DNA from: Rosa chinensis | Lineage: Eukaryota; Streptophyta; Magnoliopsida; Rosales; Rosaceae | DNA: 64,000 nucleotides | Assembly (NCBI RefSeq): GCF_002994745.2 | Contig: NC_037090.1 | Location: forward strand, 34,247,501-34,311,500 | Reading direction: 5' to 3' | Shown here: one piece after another, positions 1 through 11,273 of the stretch | Numbering within the stretch: position 1 is the stretch's first letter | How the letters are laid out: the number at the start of each line of letters is the position of its first letter | Notes under the pieces: model-generated | What the model was told of the DNA's origin: nothing | What the model saw: only the letters and a program-made list of their open reading frames with translations | Database searches by the model: none | Position numbers and translations under genes: made by a program

Positions 1-311
1 TATATATAAATATAGATTTTTTTGAGTACAATATAGTTATATAGATTGTTATCTTTGGTTGTATTTGATCATTATCCATTGAATTTCCAAAGCTTGATTA
101 AAAAAAAAATACTTGTGTCTTTAAATATTTATTTATAAATAAAGCCCGCAAGGCCCGGCCCAAAAAAGCCCTCAAGGCCCTGCCCGAAAAAGCCCGCAAG
201 GCCCGCTTTATATGGACGGGCTTGGATCCTTTGATTTTTAATAAAGCCCGGCCCGGCCCGGCCCGCAATTATTTAAAAATATAGCAAGGCCCGGCCCGTT
301 GACGACCCCTA
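1..311 (-). mobile_element. hAT-like element end (partial, left part outside window)
   Basis: Repeats of AAGCCCG and GGCCCGG fill 140-300. Read on the minus strand the terminus at 311 begins TAGGGGTCGTCAACGGGCC, which resembles the TAGGGGTGTCAA-type ends of Ac-like hAT elements. An 8 bp target duplication would start at 312, but the other end is not in the window, so the family call is an inference. Confidence 0.45.
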
Positions 312-3300
312 CCTTCAAGGCCAGAACTCAGAACCTTCGTCCCCGAGTCTCCGACCCTCAATCGGCCAAAATCCTGGCAAACCACACCATAGCAGAAGGC
401 AGGAAGAATGGCAAGAGATGGACCAAAGCCCGTGAATGACTCCATTGAAGTGAAGTAGATACATGGAAGACCGATCTCAAAGGAGACGCCGCCGCCGCCC
501 CAAACCCTAGCAGAGCTAGGTCGAGAATTCTAGGTTACTATTTAATATGATTAGTATATTCTATTATATTGACATTTTGTAAATGACCATATTGATTACT
601 TGTGTTAGTTATTGAGAAATCCATAAAGATTTATTATTGTTCCCTTTAAATAGATTCATATAAATAGATTTTGTGTTATTTGAGCTCTCATCCACCAAAC
701 ACCATGTTAATCAAGTTGTGAGGGTTCTTTTGAATTAAGCAAGACTAGGCCAAAATTAACTCAATAACTTGATGTTAATGAGAGAATCTTGTGCGTGATT
801 CAGATATTAAGTGAGGCTTGACAGTGTGAGGATGGTGTGGGAGCTAGAAACACACTGCGGTGAGAGAATTTGGGTTTTTTGAATTCGGGTATCTGGAAGA
901 TGAGTTTGAAGGGGATTTTGGAGGAAAATGGCTGAGAGCTGGGTTTTGTGCTTAGAGGCTTAGAAGCTTGAAGGGTTGGAGGCTTTTAGATGTTTCTAAG
1001 CTTCCTGGGTTGTTACCTGATGATGATTTCAGTTCCAAATCTATCCTTTTATAGGCTCAATTGGAGGGGTGTTATGGTGGCTCAGAGCTTTTAGTTTTAT
1101 GGGTAAAACACTTCTCCTTCAGCTCGTACAGAATTTCTACCTTAAAATCTGGGAGATGAAAGCTTACATGAGAGATGGAGTCTTGGGAAAAGGAGAAGAT
1201 CATTGCAGCCGTGGATAGAGGTTGCAGCAGAAACAGTTGCGGTGGCACAAACACTTGAATAAGGCTGACAGGAGGGATCGATATTTCTCCTGGATCTATA
1301 GGTCGAGCAGTGTATTTAGCAGCTACGGGGAACGGAAACGAAGCTAGAAGAAGGGCGGAGAAGGCCTGGACTATCTTATGTCCTTTGGGTTTGGGCTTTT
1401 CTTTGGTCTTTGAGTTTTGAGGAAAAAAGGTTGGCCCAAATCTCATATTCACCATTTCGCTATCAATTGAAGTCATCGGGTTTGGATTTCGGGTCTGTTA
1501 GCACTAAAGCCACCCTCAAGTGCAAGAGGTACAAGTTATAGAATAGGGGATTAAGTAAGAATGTCGAACTCACGAGGATTGGTAAATCCTTTCCTAGCTA
1601 GGGAAAACCTAAGGAAAAACTAGAAGAATATGCAAATGTACAATCACAAACAAAGGCTCACAAGTGAACCAAAGTTCATGGTGAGTATGTGCAAGATGGT
1701 GTGTAGAGATTTGATTTTGATTTTGAGATTGGTTTCTATTCAAATTGAAACAATGAAAGCAAGTAATATAAACTAAGCTAAACAAAACAAGTGGTTATCA
1801 AATGGATGGGAGTTAGGGCATCGGGTTTCACCTCTTGCCTCCCTTCCAAGCATTAACGCAATTGAATATGAATGATGCAAAGCTAATTGTCCAACTACCC
1901 TCTTAGCATCCGGATAGGACTACTAAGGCTTAAACCCCTTTCATTTTATTAACTCTAACCGGATAAGTATAGAGCTAACTACCTAGAGACAAATTTAATT
2001 ACCCCGGATAGGTCTCAATCCTTTGCCCCTAAATGCATAAAGCTTAGAGTTTAGGTAACCAAGCAAGTAAACCAATCCTATCTCGAGGTGATTTTAGCTC
2101 ACTACCCTCACATGCACACATGGTGTGCTTTCATGCTCCCTTTTTGCCTAAAGGAAATCAATCTTTGTTGGAGGATAAATAATCCACAATGTATAAAGCA
2201 TATGGTTGTCACAACATTATTCAAAAAAGAAGAAGAAGAAAAATAGTGGCAGCAATTAAAAAAATTGCTTTAGTTACATTTATCTTATTCATATTCAAAC
2301 AAGAAGTTGAATGTTGACCTACTTCTAACGTGGATACTACAAAACAGAAACAAAGGGAGGCATTCAAATTTTAACTCAAATATCTCAATTTGAGATAAGA
2401 ATGAAGTAGCAAAGTGCGTCCTAGTTCAATCTCGGTGTCAAAGATGAGGTCTCTGGTCAGTTTATCTTCGTGAGCTTCGCGAAATTTGAATTTCAAATGA
2501 AGGCTTATCCAGCCCTCCAGAGTCTTCACTGCCTCCTATATAAAGAGCACAAGGCTGCACAAGAAGGGGGGAGAAACAGAGAAATTAGTGAGTCGAAGCA
2601 CTGCATCGAAACAAAGCATCGTTAAGAAGGGAGAGATAGTTACCTGGAGATGACGACCCGGCGAGGAGCTTTAAAGTCAGGTATCCTGCTGATTCCATGG
2701 TCTTTTCCTACTATTTCCTTTCATCGTTGCTAAAGTGCAGACTTGCCTCTGCTTCTAAGCACCAGAAACAAGCCTTCCGTTCCCCAAATAAACCACTCCG
2801 GCCAAATATGCCAACAACACCATCACAACTCACAAAGCCTCAAATCCCTCATTGTTGCCCACCAAAATCAGAAAACAAAACAACCAAATACACCTCCATT
2901 TGCCTTTGTGTTAACAAACAGTGCAGGTCCAAGGAGACAAAAAAGAATCACGTTCACAGAGATGAAAGAGGAGAAGAGATTTCGGCAAGGGAAGGGGCTC
3001 ACGGGTGTTTTCGGCCTTCTTTCGATGCCTATACTGCGGTGCGTCCTGCGTATGGGTGGCGGAAGCAAGGTCCAAGCTAGATGGTGCACTGCACTTGTTT
3101 TTGATGCCTGTATCGCGGTGCGTCCTGCATATGGGTGGCAAAAACAAGTGTCAAAGTGAAAGCATGGGGCTGCCAGTTCACACCAACTACGAGTTTGTAA
3201 AGTTCTTGGGCTCACAAAGTGAAGAAACTGCTCTGGAGGAATATTTGTGCAGCACCAAAGCCAAGATGTTACGCTGCCTGCACCAAAGTCATCATCAGAA

Positions 3301-4869
3301 AAGTGTCCCCGAAGGCAAAATGACTACCTCTGTCAAGTGATGGTTCAAATGGCATCTGCGATGCTTTTCTTCAAAATTGTGTCTGCAATATGAAAAGCAG
3401 TCTCATGATCAACAAGAAAGAAAAAATGAAGTCCTCGCTTTTGGTTTCATGGACACGGCTACACCAAAAGAATGGAAGCTTAATTCCACCTATGGGCAGC
3501 AGAGCAGAAGCTTCAGAATATGTATAATTGAGGCAGCTAGGCTACAAGTCTCTTTCAGGACCAGCCAAAATAAAAGATCAAGAAGCATGCGGCAATTACA
3601 TTTAATTAAAGAAGCAGAAATCACTTCAAAAGTAGCCACAAACTTGGCGGTGGAGGAATGTCTAGAACCTGCAGAAAGCCTCACACATAAGCTTGTCAAA
3701 GTCAAAGCTCTTAAAATATGTGTTTGAACACGTTTGCTGCAAGTCAGAGCAATATACATATTTGTTTGTTTAATCAAACAATCCAGGTTTAATTAAACTT
3801 TCCACCTTAATCATAAATCGGTGGCCTAGTTTTGACATTGCAAGAAGACAAAATGAGTCCTTGTCTTTGTAGAAAACTGATCAGTATGTATGGAGAATTC
3901 AAGATCCATGTGCAATTAAGCATGCTGCAGTGAGAATTAAAGACAAAAGCTTTCAAATATGCATGCAAGTGAACAATTGTGCAGCAAGCTTCTTTCTACG
4001 TGTCTGTTTGTCAATCAAAGAAAACCATGGAAGAATCCATATTCAAGAAGAGACACAGACAAAGCAATTGAGTCATGGTGAAATAATAATTTAAGAAGAC
4101 CAAATAAAGGCCACGATCATGCTTGGCGGTGGCAAACCGATTTAGTACACATCAAGACGGAAAAAAAATGTTTCATGTGCAATTAAGCAAATATGCAGCA
4201 AATTTGCGGATGCAATACAAACAACAAAGGCCAGTCGGTGGTGTTGTCAGCAAATCATAAACAATTGAATTAAAATTCCCTGGTGTGGCAGCTAGTCACC
4301 TTGAGGAGAAGCCACGTCTAGTTCAGTTCGAGATGACTGCACAAAAAAGAAGTCTCAATTAGATATTGGGGATTCATGTGAGCTGGTAGCTACAAGACAA
4401 CAAGATCTATGTCAGATACCGAGTAAAAAAAAATCCCAGCAGAGACAGTTAATCAAAACCCAGGGAGAAGAGAGAAGAAGATTGGAGGCTTTACCGGTTC
4501 AAGCTTTCGGTTAAGAGTGCAGCATCTCTGGTACGGATCCCGCTATTTATGAAGGGCCAGATATGGAGTCTCCTTCTCCTAATCAAGCAAATCCCGTTGA
4601 TCTCCATCTCCAATTCAATCTCTATCCTAAGCTGATAACCACACCAGAGATATTCTCTACGGGACTTGAGGCTTATCGAGAAAAGACGTCTGCTAGAAAG
4701 AGTTCTGGGGTTCAGTTTGTTGGGCGGATAAAACCAAGTATAGAGACAAGATCAAGTCGTCTATATCCAAGTTGCAAGCTTTTGGGCTCATAATCTCTCA
4801 TCAACCAATTTCGGAGCAGTACAAAGCCCAATTTCGAAAGCCCGTTCAGATTGTTTGTTGATAAAAGAA
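312..4869. other. Decayed repeat DNA without a supported gene
   Basis: No recognisable coding region. The longest open frame (1072-1476, minus, 134 codons) has no motif I know and no coding context. 1477-1700 resembles retrotransposon-derived plant repeat DNA. Around 3024-3148 a segment of about 45 bp is present twice at a 79 bp spacing, which makes several overlapping open frames look protein-like. 3880-4260 holds diverged repeats of a phrase containing GTGCAATTAAGCA. Confidence 0.4.
3024..3148 (+). repeat. Two-copy direct repeat, 79 bp period
   Basis: The copies start with GATGCCT at 3024 and 3103 and share GCGGTGCGTCCTGC and ATGGGTGGC. They differ at several bases, so the duplication is not recent. 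It sits inside decayed repeat DNA and no gene spans it convincingly. Confidence 0.7.
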
Positions 4870-5870
4870 GAAGAGTGATGCAAAGCCCATTTCAAAGTTC
4901 ATGGCCCATTATGAAGCTCGACACATTCGGGTGCCCAATTTAAATCAGTGGACACTCTACTAAAATTGGGGGTTCACCAAAATATGTTTTCTCGACGAGT
5001 TCAAAATATACACCCGTTGAGTAAAAATTGGTACAAAACTGAAAATCCCAAAACGATGAACTACAGTGGTTTGATCCCTTCACAGGGTATGTAGGCAGTC
5101 TAGCGACCCACTAGATGCAACCGCAACTCCAAACAGAATCTCTGACTCCACCAGTCAAATTCAGCTAGTCCCAAATGAATCACTGACTCCAGTCAAATTC
5201 TCCCAACACCAGAAAAATTAAAATTCATTCCCAAATCACACAAATAAAGTCCAAGCCAAATTCAAGGACTTTAAACACTTTCCTAAACACAAATTCAAAA
5301 TAAATGGGTCATCTACCCATTTAAATCTTAAATGCCGGAACTACATGTGGTTTGATCCCGCAAAGGGTATGTAGGCAATCTAGAACCAAATCTATCTAGA
5401 TCCAACCACGTCCTAAACACAAAATCGAATCCCTGGTCCACGTAAACCAAATTCGTCCTAAACACTACTCTAATTCCAAAATCAAAAGCCTCCAATGAGT
5501 CATCCACTCATTGGAACTCTTGAACTACGAGTGGCTTGATCCCTCTCCAAGGGTACGTAGGCAACCCATTCAAATATCCGGGTGCAGTCGCAAAAACAAA
5601 CAAACACACATCCCATCAATTGGTTTCTTCATAAATGGAATCAAAGGGTGTTTCCCTGTAACAAGGGATTGTAATTAAGAGACACATTCTGTCTTGAATG
5701 GGTCGAACCCAAAATAATAAAAACTCTATTCACTAAATGAATACGAGTGAAATTATGTTGGGTGACATTTACGCTCACTGTGTGCAATTTTCTCTCAACA
5801 ATCTCTAGGAAAAACTTCATGTCATGGCAAACACATAACTCAAATTGATTAGGTCTAAGTAATGCATTCA
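4870..5870 (-). repeat. Segment of an LTR-element family, inverted relative to 27060-27960
   Basis: The segment contains three versions of a phrase that includes TTTGATCCC and GGTATGTAGGCA (near 5070, 5350 and 5530). The reverse complement of the same series, in the same order, lies at 27060-27960. The block ending in the TCTCTCAACA stretch near 5795 matches the block near 27055. It is therefore a second, opposite-oriented copy of internal sequence related to the large LTR element at 20310-34421. No reading frame survives. Confidence 0.65.
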
Positions 5871-8076
5871 ACTACTGACTTAGCATGTGAGAATGACAAC
5901 ATGAATTTGCATCAACTTATAAACAAAAGCATCAATTAATACAAGCAAGTTTGGCTAGGGCTTTCAACCCTAGCCCCAACTAGTTCACTACTCACACATA
6001 GTTAGATACACAAGCTTCAACATTCTATTAAACATCAAATACATAAAGAGATAGAGAGTAAAGGGTGACTATTGATGATGCCGGAAGAGGTGGTGGAGAT
6101 GGGTCTCTAAGAACATGATGTGGTGGTAGTCACCTCCTTCTCCTTGCTCCAAGCTCTTGATATTGGTAAGAATAGTGAAATTTGGGATCTCTAAGATGAG
6201 TTGTGGTGTTGAATGGCGGAGGAAATGGAGGTTGTAGTAGTGGAAATGGAGGTTTTAGAGATGGAGTTAGTGGTTTTAGTGGTGGAAATCTCTAGAGAGA
6301 AAATTGATCTTGGATAGGATGAAGATGATTGAATGGAGTCAAGAATTCTGAATAATTGGTCTTTGGCATCTCTTTGATAAGCTATGTATGTTCTCTTTGG
6401 TCCCAAAGTGTGCAAGAGATGCTTTTACACCATTGTCCCCCAAATGGTCCCAAATTGGCAAGGTGACAAAATGACAAGGTGTAGGGAGATATTTGAATTT
6501 CAAGTGATGGGATATTCTCACAACCATGGTCCTCCTTTGCTGGAGAAAAGACCCTCCACGAGTGGCGGCTCGCTAGAAAAGTTTGCCGGAAAAGTCGATT
6601 TGTAATTTTCTTCCAATCTCCGTGTCTTCTTCCCCTAGCTTCAAATCTCTGCATTTCAAGCCTCAAATAGTCATTTTATTCTCAATGCAAGGTTTCCTAC
6701 AAATAAAAGGAAATGGATTAAAAAGGGTAAAATATCATGGAAGACAAATCAATTTTCATAATTATGGGGCACCATTGCATAAGTAATTTGTGACTCAACA
6801 GGGCCCAAGACCGAAATCACCAACAACACTAAATCAATAGACGGGCAATATGTGTTTCTGTAACCTTCCACACCACACCCACTTCTACAAGCCCCAAGAT
6901 TGTAATTGTGGCTTGAGTCCATATGCGTGGCATGACGGTTCGATATGCAACTTTTTATCTTTCCGAATGTGGTTCGCATGTGTGTTTCCTTTTTTGGGGT
7001 TGAAATGTGTGTGCGACAAGTCTTGTGATTTTTTGGGTATCAACACAAGTATAAAATTATGAGTTGAAAATTCAACCAAAACTATATCAGTAGTTTCTCC
7101 ATGGTGGCGGAACTAAAAAGTTGTCATTAGAGGGGCCAAAAAAATTAACAATTACAAACATTGACCATGTTATCTTGAACAATTAAATTATTCTTCAACA
7201 ATCTTTTGTTCTATTTTTTTTATTATTATCTCTATTAATTCAACTAAGAGAGGAAGAAGTAGAATGAATTGACCAAATTGCAGATTTGTACTAGTCATGT
7301 AAGTCAAGTTTCAGGTATTAACGCTGCTCTTGAGTTTTTTGGGTATTAACGCTCGAACTCGAAGAAGAGCATTTCCTAAAAGTGAGATTCTTTGATGTTG
7401 GTTCCCTTGGTTCTATGAATCAATCCAATATTTTGGAGTGTCGTAAGCCATGGAGAATTGAAGATATAAACTTTGATGAAAAAGTTAAGGGAAGTAGCAG
7501 AACAAACTGAGAAATACATGTATTTTTGTTACTGTTGCATTGATCTATCCCTTCCTAAAGTTGAAACAAATAAAGAGTAGTTTTGCTTACAAGTATAAAT
7601 GCCAAACTTATCTAATTTCATCTTCAAAATATGGGACTTTAATAGAAAAAAAATAACAATTTAAAAATTTCTACAAATGTATCATCTCGCATCCAAGCAT
7701 GGGAGATTGAAGGGAGAACATACTTTGAAAGTAAAAAGAAAAACGTCCTTAGTTTGTCGTGAGAGGTAAGAAGAGTTTTTTTTTTTTCTTTTCTCTTTCT
7801 CTTTGTATCCTTATATGTCTTTTTATATGAGTTGACAAAGTTCAATAATTATTGAAAAATGATGGAGGTCCATATAGCAAATTTGGAGGTCCAATTAGAA
7901 CCACCCTATGGTTTTTTTTTTCAAGTATACATGACATGATTTGATAAATAGGTGACATGACATGACATCTAAGAATGAGGCCAACAATCATTTTCCGTTA
8001 ACATATTCTAAATACAATTACAAATAGGGCTCATAAATATATACATCTCTTTTTCCCTATGTATGTTCACTTGGAT
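5871..8076. other. AT-rich non-coding repeat DNA
   Basis: No supported gene. 6190-6320 is a low-complexity GGAAATGGAGG-type stretch that yields serine/threonine-rich frames on the minus strand. 7080-8070 is AT-rich with homopolymer runs (7776-7788, 7912-7921). Nothing else is recognised. Confidence 0.4.
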
Positions 8077-8570
8077 GTTGTTAATGCTAGTGACCGAGGG
8101 GTCTAATTAACGTAGAGAATGAGAGAGAAACAGGGACACACGGATGTATAGTGGTTTGTCTCCCGCCTTAGCGGGAAATTACGTCCATTTGAATGTTTAA
8201 CTATGTGTGTTGGGCCTTGCGGCCCAAGAGGATTACATGAGTTGTAATGGGATGTCTTCTAAGTGTGAGGAGGGGTCCCTTTTATAGGTAAGGGAACCCC
8301 TCCACATTACATTTTCTTCCATGTGGGATGCTAAACCCACTATTATAGTATTTAGAAAATATGCTTGTGAAGGTAATTTGGTAAGCTTGGGAAGGTGGCT
8401 TCCCAATGAGGTATTGGCCGCTTCCAACTACCGTGGTGTAGCTTGGACATCCGGCTACGTGATGCATGTCGGGGTTGGGCCCCCCGTGGCTTGTGGGCCC
8501 CTCAAAGAGGGTGTTACTTATGCTTGGTGACATAGAAAATAGTCTTGCTAGTAAAGGTATCTACAGATGC
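8077..8570 (+). repeat. Possible LTR fragment
   Basis: The stretch GAGAGAGAAACAGGGACACACGG followed by a TATAGTGGTTTG phrase and ACGTCC, with a TATAGG-containing segment near 8284, resembles LTR regions of plant retrotransposons. No ends, target duplication or partner LTR were found, so this is only a likeness. Confidence 0.25.
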
Positions 8571-8771
8571 AATAATCCGCTTGAACCATAATTATGTGCT
8601 TAATTTAGTGGATTGTTAGATGAATTTTTGTTAAGAAAAGAAAAAGAAAGAAAAAGACGTGTACATTCCTATTGAATAGTAGATTTCTTTATTCTAGAAG
8701 ACCAAACAAGGTGTACTAGATGGCTGAAAAAATGAAAAACCAATGATCCTTATAAGGTTTCCAATAAATTG

Positions 8772-8899
8772 ACAAAGTGGTGTTAGCTCAGTGGTTAGAG
8801 CACCCATTACCTAAAATCCAGGTCATGGGTTCGAGTCACCATGGGGGTAGGAGTGAAATCCTTTGATCCTCTTTAAAAAATAAGAAAAAAAAATGTTTG
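8772..8899 (+). mobile_element. tRNA-derived SINE with target duplication
   Basis: A tRNA-like head carries a polymerase III A box (TTAGCTCAGTGGTTAGAGCA) and a B box (GGTTCGAGTC) about 35 bp later. An A-rich tail ends near 8893. The body is flanked by the 10 bp direct repeat CAATAAATTG at 8762-8771 and 8900-8909, as expected after target-primed insertion. The head does not fold into a complete tRNA, so it is not a working tRNA gene. At 128 bp it is at the short end for plant SINEs. Confidence 0.75.
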
Positions 8900-8909
8900 C
8901 AATAAATTG

Positions 8910-9666
8910 TCTCATCAATATTGACCGGAGAGTGTTCGAACCTAAATTTGGCAAGTCTCAATGACAGACAAGTGGATCCGGCCCACAAAGTATTTTTGCT
9001 ATTTATGCGAATTCAATGAATGAAGTGCGTTGTGACCGCAGTTGAATGACCACGGCATAATGAATGACTGCGGTTGAATAATAGCGACATAATGAATGAC
9101 TACTATTGAATGGCCGCGGCGTAATGAATGACTGCAATTGAATAGTGTTAATCAAGTTCAGAGAGGCCATTAGATGCGACCGTTAAAAGGATTTGGGATA
9201 TTCAAAAGCCGCGGAGATTAAATTTTAAGACAATCAGCTTAAATGCACTGTTATGAGTTTTAATTCCCAAGTTAGCAGTTACTACATTCAAATGCATGTA
9301 ATCGCGCATTGATTCTCAACTTTGAATTCATGTGATCAATACGGTCTCGATAGTTACATCCAAGATTGTATATTTTTCTTTATTCCGTAATGTATCATTC
9401 ACTATAAAAAGCACCATAAGCATCTTTGTTGGAGGTCTTGAACCAAACGTTCAGTGTGATTGCTATAAATCTCAATACATCTCAACACTTCAACACAATT
9501 ATCAGTCTTTAGGTGTTTATTATAGCTTTTCTTTACTGGAATTCATCAATCTTTCATGTACTTTAAATATTCATTGTTTACAATTCTAATATTTATCTTG
9601 CTGCTTGTTATTTCCTGATGTTTTACATTCTTGTTCTTTACTTTGCCTGCATCTACTTTTATGTTG
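8910..9666. other. Decayed repeat DNA with a 35 bp tandem repeat
   Basis: 9033-9150 holds about three to four diverged copies of a unit containing ATAATGAATGACTGCGGTTGAA. Further on, ACTATAAAAAGCACC near 9402 looks like a TATA box of an old LTR or promoter. No gene is supported. The nested composite interrupts this sequence at 9667. Confidence 0.4.
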
Positions 9667-10158
9667 TTTATTTTAGACTGAATTACTTTTACTCCCTATA
9701 CTGATAGAGTTTTATCGTTTCAGTCCATGAATTTTGAATTTCATCTACAAAGTCCCTGAATTCCCAATTTCCTCCCAATTGATCACTGCCGTCAAAATTG
9801 TCTGTTAAATTATGGAAATGTCTATTACGCCCTTACTTTTTTAAATTTTTTTTTCCTCTCTTTTATTTCTTTTTTTCATTTCAACTCTTCTTCCAGCTCT
9901 CTCTCCCTATTTATTTGGTATTATTCTTCCAAAAACTAACCCAGTTCTATCTCCATCTCCAGATATTCTTCTTCTAAAAACAATTCCAGCTCTCACTCTA
10001 TCTCAAATTTGAATCCGATCACCAAGCCCGTACCCTCATTCTCTCTATTCATCTCTATCTCTTCTTCTTCTTCTCTGGAAAAGTCTCTACCTTTCTCTCT
10101 CAAATTCTCATCCCTATTCACACAATCCAAGTTGCTTGCTGCCTCGAATTTGATAGAG

Positions 10159-11268
10159 ATGGAAACCGGCGAGTTCTCGAAATTATCCGGCAGATCGAAC
10201 CTAACCCATTTATGTTTCCCTAGCGGTAGCGACAGCCAACCTCTCGGGCTCCTCGCGAGCCATACCTTCGGGAGAGGACTTCTATTACTACCGCAATTTC
10301 GACGAATTCAAAGTCCTAATCGAAGAAATGGCAAAGCAATCTCAGTCGATGTTAAACAGCAACAAGCGTGGCCTGTAGCCCACCATTGTATCGATATTGT
10401 CCCAACTTAACCACCCGATAGGTGTTGGGTTTTAATCACAAAAGGCCTCAGTACAATTGGGTGAGATCCACCTACTTATAAGTTATATTTTATTTGTCAC
10501 TTTTCCAATGTGAGATCTTTCCTCTCCAACACGCCCCCTAACGTGCAACCTAGCTCTAGGTATGCACGTGGAATTAATTGACAAATCCGATTCCACATTG
10601 AAAATCAGGTCACAAGTCCCACATTACAGACTTGACCAATCACATAACAATCCAAGGCCTGCATCGGACACTTGGCAATAATCCAATTAGAAACTTCCAA
10701 TGGCCAATTTAATGAACCCAAACTAGGTCCATGATTGGAGAAGAGATTGGTGAATCAATTAATGAATGAACCCATATCCGAGTCCATGATGACGATGTAT
10801 TGAAGAACGACCAGCTTTGATACCATGTTAAACAGCTACAAGCGTGGCCTGTGGCCCACCATTATACCGATATTGTCCGAACTTAACCACCCGATAGGTG
10901 TTGGGTTTTAATCACAAAAGACCTCGGTATAATTGGGTGAGATCCACCCACTTATAAGTTATATTTTATTTGTCACTTTTCCAATGTGGGATCTTTCCTC
11001 TCCAACAGTCGAAACTCTAATCGATTGAGTCGTCAACAAGCCACAATTTCTTGCAGGATTTGGATTTGGAGGACTCCTACGATTGGCTAGTTAATGTCAA
11101 CGACGAGGTCCTGGAGAGGGTGGACGTGTCGGTGGACTAGTTAAGAGGAGCAGCAACAGCAAGGAGAAGGAAGATGAGGGTTCCAGTTGGTGTGTGGAAA
11201 GAAGAAGAAGGGGGATCAGAGTAATCTGAGCTTGTCCAAGGACAACAAGACTAGCATTGATTAGGTCT
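10159..11268 (+). pseudogene. Captured RRP6-like exosome exonuclease fragment, split by a TRIM
   Basis: RRP6 is the 3'-5' exonuclease associated with the nuclear RNA exosome. The N-terminal part starts at an ATG at 10159. After a small frameshift near 10255 it reads RAIPSGEDFYYYRNFDEF then KVLIEEMAKQSQSML up to 10349. Beyond the TRIM it resumes with EDSYDWLVNVNDEVLERVDV and, after another frame change, GFQLVCGKKKKG near 11190-11225. These match the region before and around the linker N-terminal to the catalytic domain in plant RRP6-like proteins as I recall them. The exonuclease (DEDD) and HRDC domains are absent. The fragment lies in a Pack-MULE and is broken by at least two frameshifts and the TRIM, so it cannot make an RRP6 protein. 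The exact paralogue is not assigned. Confidence 0.7.
10350..11007 (-). mobile_element. TRIM (terminal-repeat retrotransposon in miniature)
   Basis: Two 182 bp direct repeats lie at 10350-10531 and 10826-11007. Read on the minus strand they begin TGTTGGAGAGGAAAGATC and end AACA. They are flanked by the 5 bp duplication GTCGA (10345-10349 and 11008-11012). On the minus strand the first LTR is followed directly by TGGTATCAAAGCTGG (10825-10811), a primer site matching initiator methionine tRNA. A purine run GTTAGGGGGCG (about 10542-10532) precedes the second LTR. The interior of 294 bp codes for nothing, as is usual for TRIMs. Confidence 0.92.
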
Positions 11269-11273
11269 TTGGA

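Noticed and set aside
1072..1476. 134-codon minus-strand frame
   Set aside because: No motif, no splice or promoter context; it sits among repeat remnants.
2697..3340. Overlapping 111-138 codon frames on both strands
   Set aside because: They share a duplicated 79 bp-spaced segment, carry no recognised domain and overlap each other in several frames.
8778..8850. tRNA gene
   Set aside because: It has A and B boxes, but the arms do not pair into a cloverleaf and it is followed by an A-rich tail within a target duplication; read as a SINE.
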